This document shows positions 35,967 through 47,570 of a DNA stretch of 64,000 nucleotides, piece after piece. The DNA is from Calycina herbarum (taxonomy: Eukaryota; Ascomycota; Leotiomycetes; Helotiales; Pezizellaceae), in assembly GCA_001414485.1 (NCBI GenBank), contig LLEY01000018.1, positions 186,001-250,000 of the forward strand. Reading direction: 5' to 3'. The position numbers were made by a program, and so were the translations under genes. The first letter of the stretch is position 1, and the number at the start of each line of letters is the position of its first letter. A model generated the notes under the pieces. The model saw only the letters and a program-made list of their open reading frames with translations. It was not told where the DNA came from and made no database searches.

Positions 35967-36850
35967 TCATCCGTAATTCTAAAGCGTCTTATTAACCTAG
36001 TTTTCTCGGTGATCTTTGAGAGACAACTTACCGTCCATTGCATTTGCAGAAAGAAGAAAAACCGTCCAATCATCATAAAGAATGGTACAAATGCTCCAAA
36101 TGAAGAAAGCGACATTGTTTCTTTATTGTCCAACAACCCCGAGTCATTCATCCACTGCTTCAGTTGCGAAAATTCCCACAACACAATTCCCGTCCATATT
36201 CCTGATATTACTATAGCAAAGGAAATGGAGAGCCAGGATGGCAACCCATTTCTCATTTTCATAGACATGTTTATCTGAAGAATCCTTCAACCCTTCTTCA
36301 ATATCCCCCCATTTGAGAATGCTGCCAAATGCAATGCAGAAAACTATCACGAGAGGAATCCCAGCCCACAGGTCTTCGATGAAATATCTGGGGTGTCGAT
36401 CTGTTGGAAAGTAACATTCGGAGGCCCACTTAAGTTTGAGCAAGCATGAAACTTGTATAACCAAAGCCGTATCGACAGACTCATTCGGCGCCACCAAAGG
36501 AGGTCGTCCTGGAAAGTTTGGCATATGCCAGAATCGAGGCCCGAGAAGAATTATTACCAGGACACAAGACATCAACGTGAGGAGAAACCGGATACCGACC
36601 CCCCATGATTTGCTATGTATAGTATGGTGTGCAATCATCGAACTCGTTGATGTGAATGCAGCCGCCAGAGCAAGATAGCATACAAGGTTATAGTGGTATG
36701 CCGAAGTATTGTCGTCATTCTTCAGAACCAAAGCTGCCAGCGAGTAGGCTATGCTCGCAGTGAGTTGGACATCCGCAAGAGATCAGCTTATTGTCCGCCA
36801 TATTGTTCCATATTTCGTGAACCAAGAGATGGGCTTCTTTCTGAGCAGAG
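35967..36850 (-). pseudogene. Fungal integral membrane protein, broken
   Basis: Hydrophobic coding segments read from about 36850 down to 35967: VQLTASIAYSLAALV, YHYNLVCYLALAAAFTS, GIRFLLTLMSCVLVIILLG, AGIPLVIVFCIAFGSIL, WLSISFAIVISGIWTGIVL and FGAFVPFFMMIGRFFFFL. This layout recalls a large family of uncharacterised fungal membrane proteins with a conserved Y-H-x-x-x-V-x-x-L-A block. Two problems argue for decay: an in-frame TGA at about 36786 just before the QLTAS segment, and a one-base frame change near 36250 with no usable intron. A GTAAGT...TTTAG intron (35979-36031) near the 3' end still looks intact and gives a short last exon ending in TGA. Confidence 0.5.
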
Positions 36851-38117
36851 TGTAAGCTTTGTCTTTTCCCTGTCTACACTCCCCTTACCTCAGAACAAAA
36901 ATGGAACGAATTACAGCGAGAAATGTCGAAAAAAGGCATGCGCTTGAAATAGCAAGGAAGGATAGATTGTCTGGTTCGACTAGCCCTTGATAATTCTGAC
37001 TTTGCTAGTCCTACTGACAGCGCGCCCTGCAATAGCATCAACTGACGCCAATTTTACAGGCATCTGACACCTCGCTTCCTTGTGGGCACCAAAGCATTTG
37101 CTGACAAGTTCCGAAGCCATGGTAGGATGTGTGAGAGATAGATAGAGTTTGTGAAATAGAGAAGAAAAGATCTGGACATTGCAAAGTATATTTATTTATT
37201 AAAAGTACTGAACAAGGCTGGCCATGACGCTGATCCCGTAACATCAAATTTAGACCCTCCGAGAGCTGAATCTATTTTTGTTTGCATATCTGCATGGAGC
37301 AAGATTCAAGTAGTCAGGCGCACAAAGGCTGCATGAGCTGGAAGATTTGGCTTACAACATTTCTTTTGCTGTACAGGTTGTTTCATATTCATGCCTTCAA
37401 TAATTGGTTCAAAAACGCCAATCAATCAGCTCCTGAACTGGCAGGACCCCCAACCGCCACAGCTAAGTTTCAGGTATTCTGCGCAAATCCACGATTTTCT
37501 TCTACACGTCCAAGATTCCTCTTCAACTATTCCACGATACCTACACTTTCACACTTGTGATTTTGTAATCTCTCATACCAAGCGTTTCCTCTCTTCCCTA
37601 CTCTCCTATTATTCTGCTTTCTCGAAAACTTCACTAAACTATTGTAGCTGTTGAAAAGAACGAAGAACAAGAAGTGAATCACGATTGTGAAATCAAAGGA
37701 AGTCAATCCTCAGGCCCCGATTTCCTATTTTGACATGGATTCAACACATTGAGGCTCTGCTCACCCAGTTTTTGGGGGAAGGATTTCTGCAGGCTACGCT
37801 CGGCGGGAAATTGGAGCCTGAGAGATACTATTTCAGGAACATTCGTGTAACATTTCGAGCGCTTTCCTCCACCCAAACAAAACCGCCCGACTTAAGCGAA
37901 CCCCAAATGCGATACGTAATCTCGTGCTCTTGTCTGTCGCCATAGCCTTCTTCTATAGTTGGATAAAACAACAAAAACAAAAGAAGAGCAGGATATTAGG
38001 AGGGAAAGATGGTGGTTGTCTAAGATCAGTAGACTACCATAGTAATTCGTCGCTAGCTGAGAACTTCAGACCTCAGTGAGATACATCGTCCACCACTTCT
38101 ACCTACTTTACCAAGTA
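36851..38117. other. Intergenic, nothing recognised
   Basis: Only short, composition-neutral frames are present on both strands. The right end should hold the 3' untranslated region of HET 4. Confidence 0.35.
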
Positions 38118-40178
38118 TCAAATTAAAGTGATCAAGTATTTGCAACCATCCTTTCCATCATCAATATACTCCAAGCCTGTATCCCCAGCCTTGCAATCAA
38201 AACATTGCAGGCCCGTTTTGACGGTTTCTAAGCTTTCCCCATTCACAGAAAACATTCCAACCCGTCGAAATTGGCCAACATTAACAGAAGGCTCTAGTAG
38301 AAGGCCAAAAAGCTCTTGCCGCTTTCCGTCGTCATGACGAAAAAGAATCGATAGACCGTACATATGTTTTTGTTTCGACTGATCATAGAAATCATCGAAA
38401 GCGCAAACTAGTTTGGCACAAACAAGACAATCAGCCCAAATTAAATCGTAATCATGCTGGGCGCCTTTGTAAACCGACGTAATGTTAAATAGCTTTCCAT
38501 ATAAACAAAGAGCTCCTGACTTGACCTGCCCAAATGTATTTGAAGTTTCGTGCTCAATTTTGGTGCTCTTGAGACTGATGAGCAGTTCGGATTTAGCTTC
38601 TGGGTCGTGATAAAGATTCCAGAAGCAAATTCCATCGTTCACGGAAGCCCAAGACCAAGATGGGGCAATATACACTTTCGGCTTTGCGGAAAAACTGTCA
38701 TCCCTGCAATACCAGAGTAATTGCGTTACCAACTGATGCCCCCAGATCCCAGCTAGGTATGTATCGTTTAGTACGGATTGCAACCTTTCCGCAAGACCCC
38801 CAATAGCAACCATCTTATCGCTCTCAACTGTCAACGCCGAATTTGAATATTTCTCGATGATGTGTTGCCATGATTGATATGCTTCGGTATGCGAACATTT
38901 GTTTTCTGGAGAATCCTGCTGAATTTTGAGACCTTTCATTGCTTTCATTTTGAAATCCGCCCTGAACTGGATGAGAAATGGAAGTCCTGCTGGCAAAGAC
39001 TCACTAGAGGTCGTTTCATTGCATTCCCAAAAGATTTCGTTTGAAAAGTGGAGGTTGCGAGGTGATAAAATCCTTTCCTGGAGGACCCAAGATCTCTGAT
39101 TAAGTGGTGCTTCTTCAACTTGCTGCTGCCACATGTCACTATTGATGACTCTATGTTTCATACCCCCCATACGCACGGTGATTGGCTGAAGAGTACTGGG
39201 ATTTCGCGAAGTAAAAAGTCCCAAAGAACTGTTTTCGGCCCCTGCGGCGATGTTGCAATATGAATTTGTGTAGACGAAACACATTCGAGCTGATTCTTTT
39301 TGCCAGTCTTCTTCGCTGTCTTGGATAATACATAGAGAGTCAATCCATAAGTATCTCAAGCCTAAATTCTTTGTGAAATGCAAAGCATCTTGAAAGGTTT
39401 GAGGAAGTTCATGGAGAGGGATTGAATGCTTCATGGTCTCCACATTCGATTCCAAGAGTTGAATGGGGACATGACCTCCCCAACAGTGACTCAAAGTCAG
39501 ATATCTAGAGTTTTTATCCAAGTCCGTTGAGTTCACAAGCAGAGGTTGGATATTTGTATCGTTGCCAATGTCGATAAGTCTCGTTGGAAGTACTCTATTT
39601 CCCAATTCCTGTTTGAAACAAGATTTGTGATGTTTGTCGCAGGCAGTCAAACATCTCTTCGCAAAAGAAAGAGACGCATGTGAGTTTGTTGATACATCCA
39701 AATGTGAGACTTCCGTAGATGGCCCTTGAAAGCATTGCTCTATGGAACATTAGTCCTCCACACATTACATCAAAAGGGATATAACAAAACCTTCAGGATC
39801 AAGAAGATTAAGCATCTTCCTCGACACTCTTTTCCCTTTACTTTGAAGCCCCAAAGCTATACTCCCATAATCATAAAGGACGAAATATTCTATGGGTGTA
39901 TCCAGCTCCGATAGCGTGCTAAGAAACAACAAACACAAAGCACAATCTGTGGAAGCCTTAGGTAAGCCATCGCTTGTAGCGACTACTTTTGTGTAGTACT
40001 TCAGAGCTGGCTGATTCAGGGCTTTCCCACTTCGCCGGAGGATCATTCTACATCTCGAACATAACTCCTGATTTTCATAGTGTTCCAATTTTGCCAAGAG
40101 GGATTTTGCTGTTTCCGTGAGAGGTTCGAGAATCCTTTTTCCGTAGAGATCGATGTCATTTCCGTTATTCCGGGACAT
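38118..40178 (-). CDS. HET-domain protein 4 (long subfamily)
   Basis: Exons 40178-39791 and 39739-38118 are joined by a 51-nt intron (weak GTTTTG donor, GACTAATG branch, CATAG acceptor), giving 669 residues. The ATG at 40176-40178 is the first in frame. N-terminal paired cysteines (LCSRCRM and DCALCL) precede the HET domain: YLTLSHCWGG, LGLRYLWIDSLCIIQDSEED, ARMCFVYTNSYCNIAAG, then SWVLQERILSPRNLHFS and IAPSWSWASVNDGI. It belongs to the same subfamily as HET 1, 18 kb away in the opposite direction. The motif reads SHCWG, a common variant of SYCWG. Expected to act in incompatibility-type cell death; partner unknown. Confidence 0.9.
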
Positions 40179-40705
40179 TCCAGAGAGCGTTTGGTCGAAC
40201 TTAATGATTGAAGCGTTTTTTAATTCTGCTAGGGTGGTTTCTGATAAGAGCTTGATAGACAACGGAAGGAGATGAAATCTTGTTGTAGTCGTGTGGAATG
40301 GGATTTCCAAGGAGGGGATGACATTAGACCACCGTAACCTGTCATCATCGCCTCGTTCAATAATGCCACGGTGTTCAGATAGAGGAGGAATCAATTCAAA
40401 GAGGGGAGGGATATTGCTCCTGTGGCAACTATCTTTACTAAATTATAATGGACTTCGTAGCAGCGAGCGGGGCTGGTCGCCGTGGTGTGGGAAAATGGGG
40501 TGCTTTGGCTCTAGTGGGGCTCTTTTACTTGCGTACTGAACGTTGAGAGGTAGGGTAGTCTTTGCACAACAAAAAATACGATAGCTACTTCACGAGTGCC
40601 TTAACCAAATATATAATCCCCTTTTCAGAGCCAGCACAAGTAAAAGTCGGTGCTTGCCTCGCCTAAAAAATGGCCTAAAAATAAGGAAATTGACGAAAAA
40701 GTCCC
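40179..40705. other. Spacer between HET 4 and U6
   Basis: It contains the HET 4 promoter; no further gene is seen. Confidence 0.35.
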
Positions 40706-40863
40706 AAAAAAATTGGTAGCTTCTCTTTGATTGAGCGTGCTGTAACTTGGGTTAGATAAATCGAAATATTGGGATTGTAGGAATACGTACTCATCCTTAG
40801 TGCAGGGGCCATGCTAATCTTCTCTGTATCGTTTCAAATTGACCAAATGCCCGAAGGCGGGAA
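40706..40863 (-). ncRNA. U6: U6 spliceosomal snRNA gene with an internal intron
   Basis: On the minus strand the 5' stem-loop (CCCGCCTTCGGGCA) is followed by the conserved run AACGATACAGAGAAGATTAG, CATGGCCCCTGCACTAAGGATGA. This includes ACAGAGA, which pairs with the 5' splice site, and the AGC-containing region that pairs with U2 and U4. The RNA continues CACGCTCAATCAAAGAGAAGC and ends in a T7 tract (40712-40706), a Pol III stop. Exons are about 40863-40791 and 40739-40706, separated by a 51-nt intron (40790-40740). Removing it gives GGATGACACGC, the invariant U6 sequence, so the interruption is certainly extra. Mature length is about 107 nt. U6 forms the catalytic centre of the spliceosome. 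The 5' end is placed to within a few bases. Confidence 0.96.
40740..40790 (-). other. mRNA-type intron inside U6 snRNA
   Basis: It begins GTACGT, has a branch-like ATCTAACC about 15 bases from the end and ends TTACAG, exactly like the short introns in the protein genes of this window. It lies between GGATGA and CACGC. Introns in U6 are known from some fungi such as Schizosaccharomyces pombe. Confidence 0.92.
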
Positions 40864-40880
40864 GATTTTGCTTAAAGGTG

Positions 40881-40888
40881 ATTATATC
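40881..40888 (-). promoter_or_regulatory. TATA-like element of the U6 gene
   Basis: GATATAAT on the minus strand lies about 20-27 bases upstream of the proposed U6 start, as in external Pol III promoters. Confidence 0.55.
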
Positions 40889-40974
40889 TTCACTTCGGCT
40901 CAAGGTCGGCTGATGTCCCAGGAACTTTCACCCAATCTAAACTCACCACAACACCATTTCAAATCAATCAAACC

Positions 40975-41268
40975 TATTAAATAACACGCAAGGAATTGCT
41001 TTATATTTTTCTGATAATTCCCGATTTGTTTGAGTGTTTCCTGTCTGCTTTGCTTTTACTATTTAGTAGAGTGGCTCGCGACGAACAGGGCAACCAGCAA
41101 GCTCTCCATACAAAAGGACCCTTCTATAATCTGAACAACACAACAAGTCCTTATTTGATATTGACAAAGTTTGAGAGGAGTATTAAATAACACATAAGAA
41201 ACTGTTTGGTATTTTTTCTATTATTTTACGATTTTATTGAGTGTTTCCAGTCTACTTAACTTTTATTT
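40975..41268 (+). repeat. Diverged direct duplication of about 90 bp
   Basis: Copies lie at 40975-41063 and 41181-41268. Both begin TATTAAATAACAC and share TTGAGTGTTTCC followed by GTCT/GTCTACTT and CTTTTA blocks. Spacing is 206 bases. The spacer and copies hold no gene; the second copy ends near the promoter of the tubulin-complex gene. Confidence 0.6.
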
Positions 41269-41383
41269 GGGTTGATCAAGGGCCCTGATGTACTGCCGGC
41301 TCCAGCTTTGCGGGGCAGGTTTCTGACCTCCGTTTCGCGTCTCCCAAAAACCACGACGCGTCTCTCTTGAACGAAATGTAAAT

Positions 41384-44325
41384 ATGGATGACGATCCTGG
41401 AGATGCCTTCGCAATACCAGACCTATGGACTCCCTCGAAATTATACCTTGGGGGATTACAGGAGGATGGGCTGCTTTTCTCCAATCTACAGCTCGATGGT
41501 TCGCATCTCAATCTATTTTGCTATAACCTGCGCCCGATAACTAATACACAACAGATGTCGAGGGCAAGCTACCAGCGATCGCAGACAACGCGCGGCAGAC
41601 CGATATCTACTTCAACATACCAGATTATACCCTTGGAGACCCCAATATTGTGCCTGTCGATATCGAACCAAAGTATGCCCCAGCCCCTCCGCCCAACGAG
41701 CCCGAAAACAAGAGCGCGGAGGATATCGAGGACGAAGACATATGGCTGGCAGTGGGAGGAATACCGTTGAAGGAAGAAGCAAGATATCAAAGCTGGGATG
41801 CCTTCGAGAACCAACATTTCAATGAGCGACAAACGCCATATATAACGGAAACCGGGCCTACCACATTCGATGCTGCAATTGTAGCACAGGAGGATTTCTT
41901 GAAGATTGACAACACCAGCCATGTTGTTGTCGATAACAAGACATATGCGGCAGCTCTGTTTGCACTAGCCCTGGGGAGGAGCTCGATTTTCTTTACGTGG
42001 GTAGAGGCAAAGCAATCGTTCAGCCCAGCCTTCCCTGAGATGAGAATATCTGGTTATAGCGGAACATTGTTAGAAAACGTCGTGGCCATGTTCATGGAAT
42101 GCGGAAACATTACAGTATGGCTCCAAAAGTTTGTGGATAAGTCCTACACAGCGCCTGCTTCTCCGGGTCGAATCGCTTTAGCAAACTCCGTTTCTAAACT
42201 ACTTTCTACAATACAAGCGCGATTGAACGCGAACGCTTCTACGCAGAACAGCATCTTACAGCTGCAAGCTCTATTCCAACCCACCCACTCGATTTTGAAA
42301 TGCTTCGAACAGATCGTAAGACATGTTTCTATCACCCGAAATGACGAGTCCATGCTTTCTACCATATACCAAGAGATTCAATTGCTCGAGCACAGAACGG
42401 ATTCGCTCAGAGGAATCTTGCTAGAAGTACTTTCCCAGGTATCACGGCCCTGGCTTGAATTCTCTGGGGTGTGGCTTGGATTAGAAAGCGAAATGACCAT
42501 ACCTCTGACCAAGGAAGGGAAAGGAAAGAGCTTTGTCAAAGTTGAAAATCGAGAATGGGTGGACGAGCAAGGCCTGGAAGTCGATGAACCTGATTTTGTT
42601 CTCGATTTTGACAAAGTTCCTACTTTCATCTCACCAGAGGATGCGCGTGCGATGTTTGAGGTTGGGCGAAGTCTGCGTTTTTTGAGAGATCACCATTCTG
42701 ATCACCCATTGGCAAGAGCTGAAGTTGTAGCATCTGCTTCCCCACCTTCTCTCGAATGGAAGTTTTCATGGGAGGATATTGTCCAGGTCGAAGGCAAAGC
42801 TCTGCAGTACGAGAAGGATTTGACAAAAGCTATCCAGCAATATTCCAAACAAACCTCTGAACCACCAAAAGTCGAGAATCCGAGTCAAAGCTTCTTTGGG
42901 GATCCTTCTCCACTCGATTTTTGGGGCAAACAAGAAAGTCAAATGGAAGCACAATTACTCAGCACTATTGATATGTTCAACAAGCCATTGGGAGAGAATA
43001 TTGAAGTCGATGGACTTTCGAAAGAGCTAAATGAATATCTTCATACTGCGGGAAACCCCTTGCGAGAAGATACTTCTTTATTTTCTCCTCCCATATCTCT
43101 TGTTCCAGTACTTTCATTCAACCCCATCATTTCAGCCCAGGCTCGGATCGTCAATGGCACATGTATGCGTATGTTCTTCAACTCCCACAATTTACGGGAA
43201 CATCTCAGTCTCCAACGAAGCTTTCATTTGCTAGGTAACGGCGTCTTCTCTAGTAGGCTGTCTCACGCTCTGTTTGACCCTGAATTGGAGACAGCAGAGC
43301 GACAAAGGGGGGTCGCTCGCTCTGGTGGGACTATGGGGCTTCGTCTTGGAGGTAGAGACACATGGCCACCTGCAAGTTCGGAATTGCGGCTAGCACTCAT
43401 GGGGGTAATGACAGAGAGCCACCACCCAAGCAACCCACAGGATGCAACTCATGCTGGTACATTTCTCGACCAAACATCCCTTCCGGGTGATCTTAGTTTC
43501 GCGGTCCGGGACATGTCCGAGGAAGAGATCGAAAAATGCATGGATCCAGACTCCGTTGAAGCCCTGGACTTCCTTCGACTATCCTACAAACCACCCGCTC
43601 CCCTTGATGCTGTCATCACACCTATCATACTGTATAAATACGACCAGCTGTTCAAACTTCTCCTACGTGTGATACGAATGCTCTACGTCGTGTCGGCCCT
43701 TTTCCGCGATGCTACGGATAGAACTACTCGCTGGCAAGGAATCGAGCACGTAGCACAGCGCTTCCGGATTGAAGCTCATCACTTCATTTCTAGTATCTGT
43801 GGATACTTTTTTGATACCGGCGTTGAGACGACATGGCGTATTTTTGAACGGAAACTGGACCAAATTGAAGCTCGCATTAACGCGGATGACGATAATATCG
43901 CCCTTGGACAAAACGAGGGTATTAACAAACTCCGAGATTATCACGAAAGAGTCCTCGATAGAATAATGTTTGCCCTTCTGCTAAGAAAACGCCAACAACC
44001 TGTCTTGAAATTGCTAGAGGAGATATTTACCTTGGTTCTTCAGTTCTCAAAGCATTCCAGACAGAGAGCTTTGGGTGTTGAGAAGCAGGCTGGCTCGGAT
44101 GAGGAGGTTAGAGAGTTGTATGCTAAGTTTCGAAAGAAGGTTGGGGTTTTTATCACTGTTTGTCGGAGTTTGAGTGAGAAGAAGGGGTATGGGGAGAAGA
44201 AGTTTATGGATGGACGGATTGCGGCTCAGGGGGGACTTTTTGATTTTGATGATTTGACGGAGGAGAATACGATTTCTCAGTTGTTGTCTAGGTTGGAGAT
44301 GTCGAATTATTACTCTAGACAGTAG
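41384..44325 (+). CDS. Gamma-tubulin complex component (Spc97/Spc98, GCP family)
   Basis: Exons 41384-41498 and 41555-44325 are joined by a 56-nt intron. The donor GTTCGC is unusual but is the only GT available; a strong ATAACTAATAC branch precedes the CAG. The product has 961 residues. The N-terminal FAIPDLWTPSKLY is typical of fungal GCP proteins; the GRIP1 region includes ISGYSGTLLENVVAMFMECGNITVWLQKF at about 150 (split here by length) and the GRIP2 region covers about 640-930 (YKYDQLFKLLLRVIRM, then HHFISSICGYFFDTGVE, and LRDYHERVLDRIMFALLL). These proteins cap and nucleate microtubules at spindle pole bodies with gamma-tubulin. Size and divergence suggest GCP5/GCP6 rather than GCP2 or GCP3; the subtype is uncertain. 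Confidence 0.88.
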
Positions 44326-45781
44326 GTGTAGATAGCTCTTGTTCTATTTTGGTAGGGGAGAGCGAGAATGGAAGGCGGGATTCCCCAGCTTGCGTCTGGT
44401 TTTGTTTCGGTCATGCTCGTCGAGGTCGAGGTCGTTCCTTCCCTGACTTGATTTAAGCCACCTTGATTCAGAGGTGTGAGGTGTGGAGTGGTCGAGGCCA
44501 GGGTCACACCTTCCCTTTGACTTCCTTGGAGTCTGGACTCAACGACACAGGAATCTCTAGACAAGACTCTCATGGTCGTTCTTTCCCGATGCTGAGATCG
44601 ACATACCTAGACCCTTACTTAAACCACCCGAGCCACAACAAGAAGGGAAGCCACGACCACATAACCCCTCTAATTCACTCTGTCATCGACGAAGATAGAT
44701 CCGAGGGTGAGATAGATTTTATAGAAACACGCGCTGGACAGCGAGGAAGTCGAACTTACAGTCTCTTGGAGGAGTATACAAGATGCTTTTGAATAACATA
44801 CAACCTTGCAATGCGCTCCTTTACTCACTTCACTTAACAACATTTTCTGAGGAGATCGGATGAAAAAGTCTTTTATTAATCAATATCATCGTCTGAAGGT
44901 TGCACGTCGCAATTTGGAAATTGCCCTAGATATGTAAGCGCAACGAATGGAGATTAGATGAAACTTTATTTTCGCGAAGTTTTGGTGAAGAACTTGAGAA
45001 GTGAGGAGAAACGCCCACTCGACGAGTCTATATTAGTTACGCTAGCTAGCCTCTAACGATAAACTAGTTTTGGGCTTTTCTCTTTCTTTTGTTGTATATC
45101 GTGAAAAGTGTCCGGGACATGAGTATAGAGTCCGTAACCAGATATCTTAACAGCAACGTATTTTAATAGCGAGTCGCTGGCGTAGCATCGATCTAGTATC
45201 TCTTTCTGCCGTGATATGCATTTTTGTATATTTTTCTGATTATGTTGTGTTGAGATATAGTGGCTTGAACCTAATAGTATTTTGGGCGGAAATTGACATG
45301 GGTTCTGTATACACTATAGAGGCTGTACGATGGACTGTAAAAAGCGGCAGTAAATGTCTCTCGTTGCCCTAGATGATTTAGAACGATGAAGGCCAATTTG
45401 TTCCAAATATCTAGGTTAAACATAATTGCCTGAATCGAGAGCGAGAGAAATTAACACGATCGACCAATCAAAAGACCCGAATTAGAAACAGTCACATGAT
45501 TGGTAGTTCTAGGGAAAAACTTCAAGAGCAAGTATCTAAGATTTAAGCCATCCATTGAAATATCAAAAGCACTCACTCATGCATGCTAGTGTACTTCCAT
45601 CTGTGAGACTCAAGAATAGCTTAATAGTTCACTAAATATGGTTGTTTTGACGATTATCCCGACATAAGCCAAAGAGTCAAATTTAGCGTGCCAAGACATC
45701 AACCTGGAAGCTGTCGACCGCATCACCTCTGGTGAACTCTCATCCTCAGTCTTCCAATTCAACCCATTGAACCTCTCCAAC
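44326..45781. other. Intergenic, 1.45 kb
   Basis: No gene was recognised. Short frames at 44463-44792 and on the minus strand lack domain signals. The right part is the promoter of the complex I subunit gene. Confidence 0.35.
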
Positions 45782-46776
45782 ATGCGACGCACATTCCGCC
45801 AGCTGGCGGCTGTCAAGCCCTCAGCATATCTCGAACCCAACACGCCTACGGGTCTCACAGGCCTCAATACCCACGCTTCTCCCCGATCCGCCCTCCTCTA
45901 CCTCTACTCGCGAACCCTCGACAAGCTCACCGAATTCCCCGAGAGCTCCTTATATCGCCAGTCCACAGAAGCTGTTACGAAACACCGCATGAACATTGTC
46001 AAATCGGTTGTGCCAGAGGGATTGGAAGCATGGAGGGAATCTGCGAAGAAGATCATGCAAGAACACCCTGATTCTTTCAGCGCGGAGGAAAATGTTGGTG
46101 GAAATGTGGTTAGTTTGGTTGGCAAAATGACCAAGGAACAACATGGTGGAAGTGTTTTCGTTACTACGAAGCCAGAGGCTGTGCCCAGTGCCTATGAGGA
46201 GTGGGACGGAGAGGCTGTGGTTCAGGGTGGCGTGGAGGCGGGTGCATACATGAAGTTCGAGGCCGGAGGAAAGAAGATTGAACTACCAGAGGAGCCCATA
46301 TTGACTGCGGAGCAGTGAGTTGTTCAACTTCAATTTCAATTGAAGTTTGTGACATGTCTATTTTGAACAATGGCTAATTATGGATAGGGTCGGAGAGGTG
46401 GAGAACAAGATTGGTGCAGGTCTCATTGAGGAAGTTATTCAGGTTGCCGAAGGAGAGCTCAAACTTGCGGATGTTCTATTAAAATCGAAAGTGTAAGTCG
46501 GGTACAATTTCATTATCGACTTGGAGGAAGCAAAGTCCTAGGCACCGAGATAACCTAGAACCCGAGGGATTGGACAGACAACTCCCATTCTTTTAGGATT
46601 TCTTTGGTGTTTCAATCGCACGGAATACTTTTATTTACGACTATGAATCCCTATTTACGGTTACTTGGAGAATCCTGCTAATTAATCTTGTTCACAGATG
46701 GGAAGACTTGGTAGAGAAGCCCAACGAGGGTCAATGGGAATACTTTAAGCGCAATTCGGTATCACCACAGAATTAG
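45782..46776 (+). CDS. NADH:ubiquinone oxidoreductase 29.9 kDa subunit (NDUFA5/B13-type)
   Basis: Exons 45782-46314, 46388-46492 and 46698-46776 (introns 73 and 205 nt) encode 238 residues. This is a nuclear-coded accessory subunit of mitochondrial complex I. It begins MRRTFRQLAAVKPSAYLEP, an Arg-rich, hydroxylated sequence suited to mitochondrial import, followed by the family's TGLTGLNTHASPRSALLYLY block. SLYRQSTEAVTKHRMNIV follows, then a downstream IEEVIQVAEGELKLADVLL segment. The C-terminus WEDLVEKPNEGQWEYFKR, split by the second intron, is highly characteristic (P-x-x-G-Q-W-x-Y). The 205-nt second intron is longer than most here. Confidence 0.93.
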
Positions 46777-47570
46777 AACTTCACAGCACACACCATCAAG
46801 CAGAAAGACGGCTGTATACCAAATACTTGTAAATAGACCATCATATTCACTGAGTGAGTTCCAGTGGGGTTCTTAGGAAAAGATTCGGACAAGTGCGATC
46901 GTTGTTCTTTATGACTTGCGCCGCTGGCCAATCTCGTCTTACAGTGGAACTATTCCTTCCTTTTCACCCAACCAACAACAACACGCCTCCCCCGCGTTTC
47001 AAATGAAGAATCACTGAAAAGACTGGCAGGATCGTACCCAGGTGGGTCTGGACGCTTCGCCATCTATTGTGCCGTAGGCAAACTTTTCCGTTATCGTCAA
47101 ACCATCAATCTCAGAGAACCCGAAGTGGTAGGTGAGCTGATATTTTACCGGCACTTCCATGATTACGAGGCGAGGGGAGGGAGAGAAAATCTCGTGACTC
47201 CCGTCTCGGTAACTCGTGCGAGTAGCCCCGCGAGTGCGGGCAGGCATGCAAAAGTACGGAGGTAATATTGCTTCATCCTAATCATCCAATGATGAACCCC
47301 CTCTTTACGAGCCGACGCGTTGAAATTGGTTTGATGATATGGGGCTGAATTCAACCAGGCAAATCTGCACTTGAAATGCCCTTTTCAGAGCCTCGCCGCA
47401 GCCACGCTTACTTCTCACCCCCCTGTTTTGTACCTTGATCTTTCGTAAGGGAATGCATGGCCCAGGGGGGCCGTTCTGGTTCTAGCTATTCCAGCTTTCC
47501 ATAGCTCCTCTTCCTTCGTCATCGTCCTTTCTTTTCTCTCAATCGCTCAATAATATATTTTTATTTCCTA
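46777..47570. other. Intergenic; promoter of the LOR gene
   Basis: No gene is seen. The last 100 bases before the ATG are pyrimidine-rich (TTCCTTCGTC, CTTTCTTTTC), as is common at fungal start sites. Confidence 0.35.

Noticed and set aside
40991..41190. Open frame overlapping the duplication next to U6
   Set aside because: Begins without a sound ATG and crosses repeat sequence; no codon pattern.
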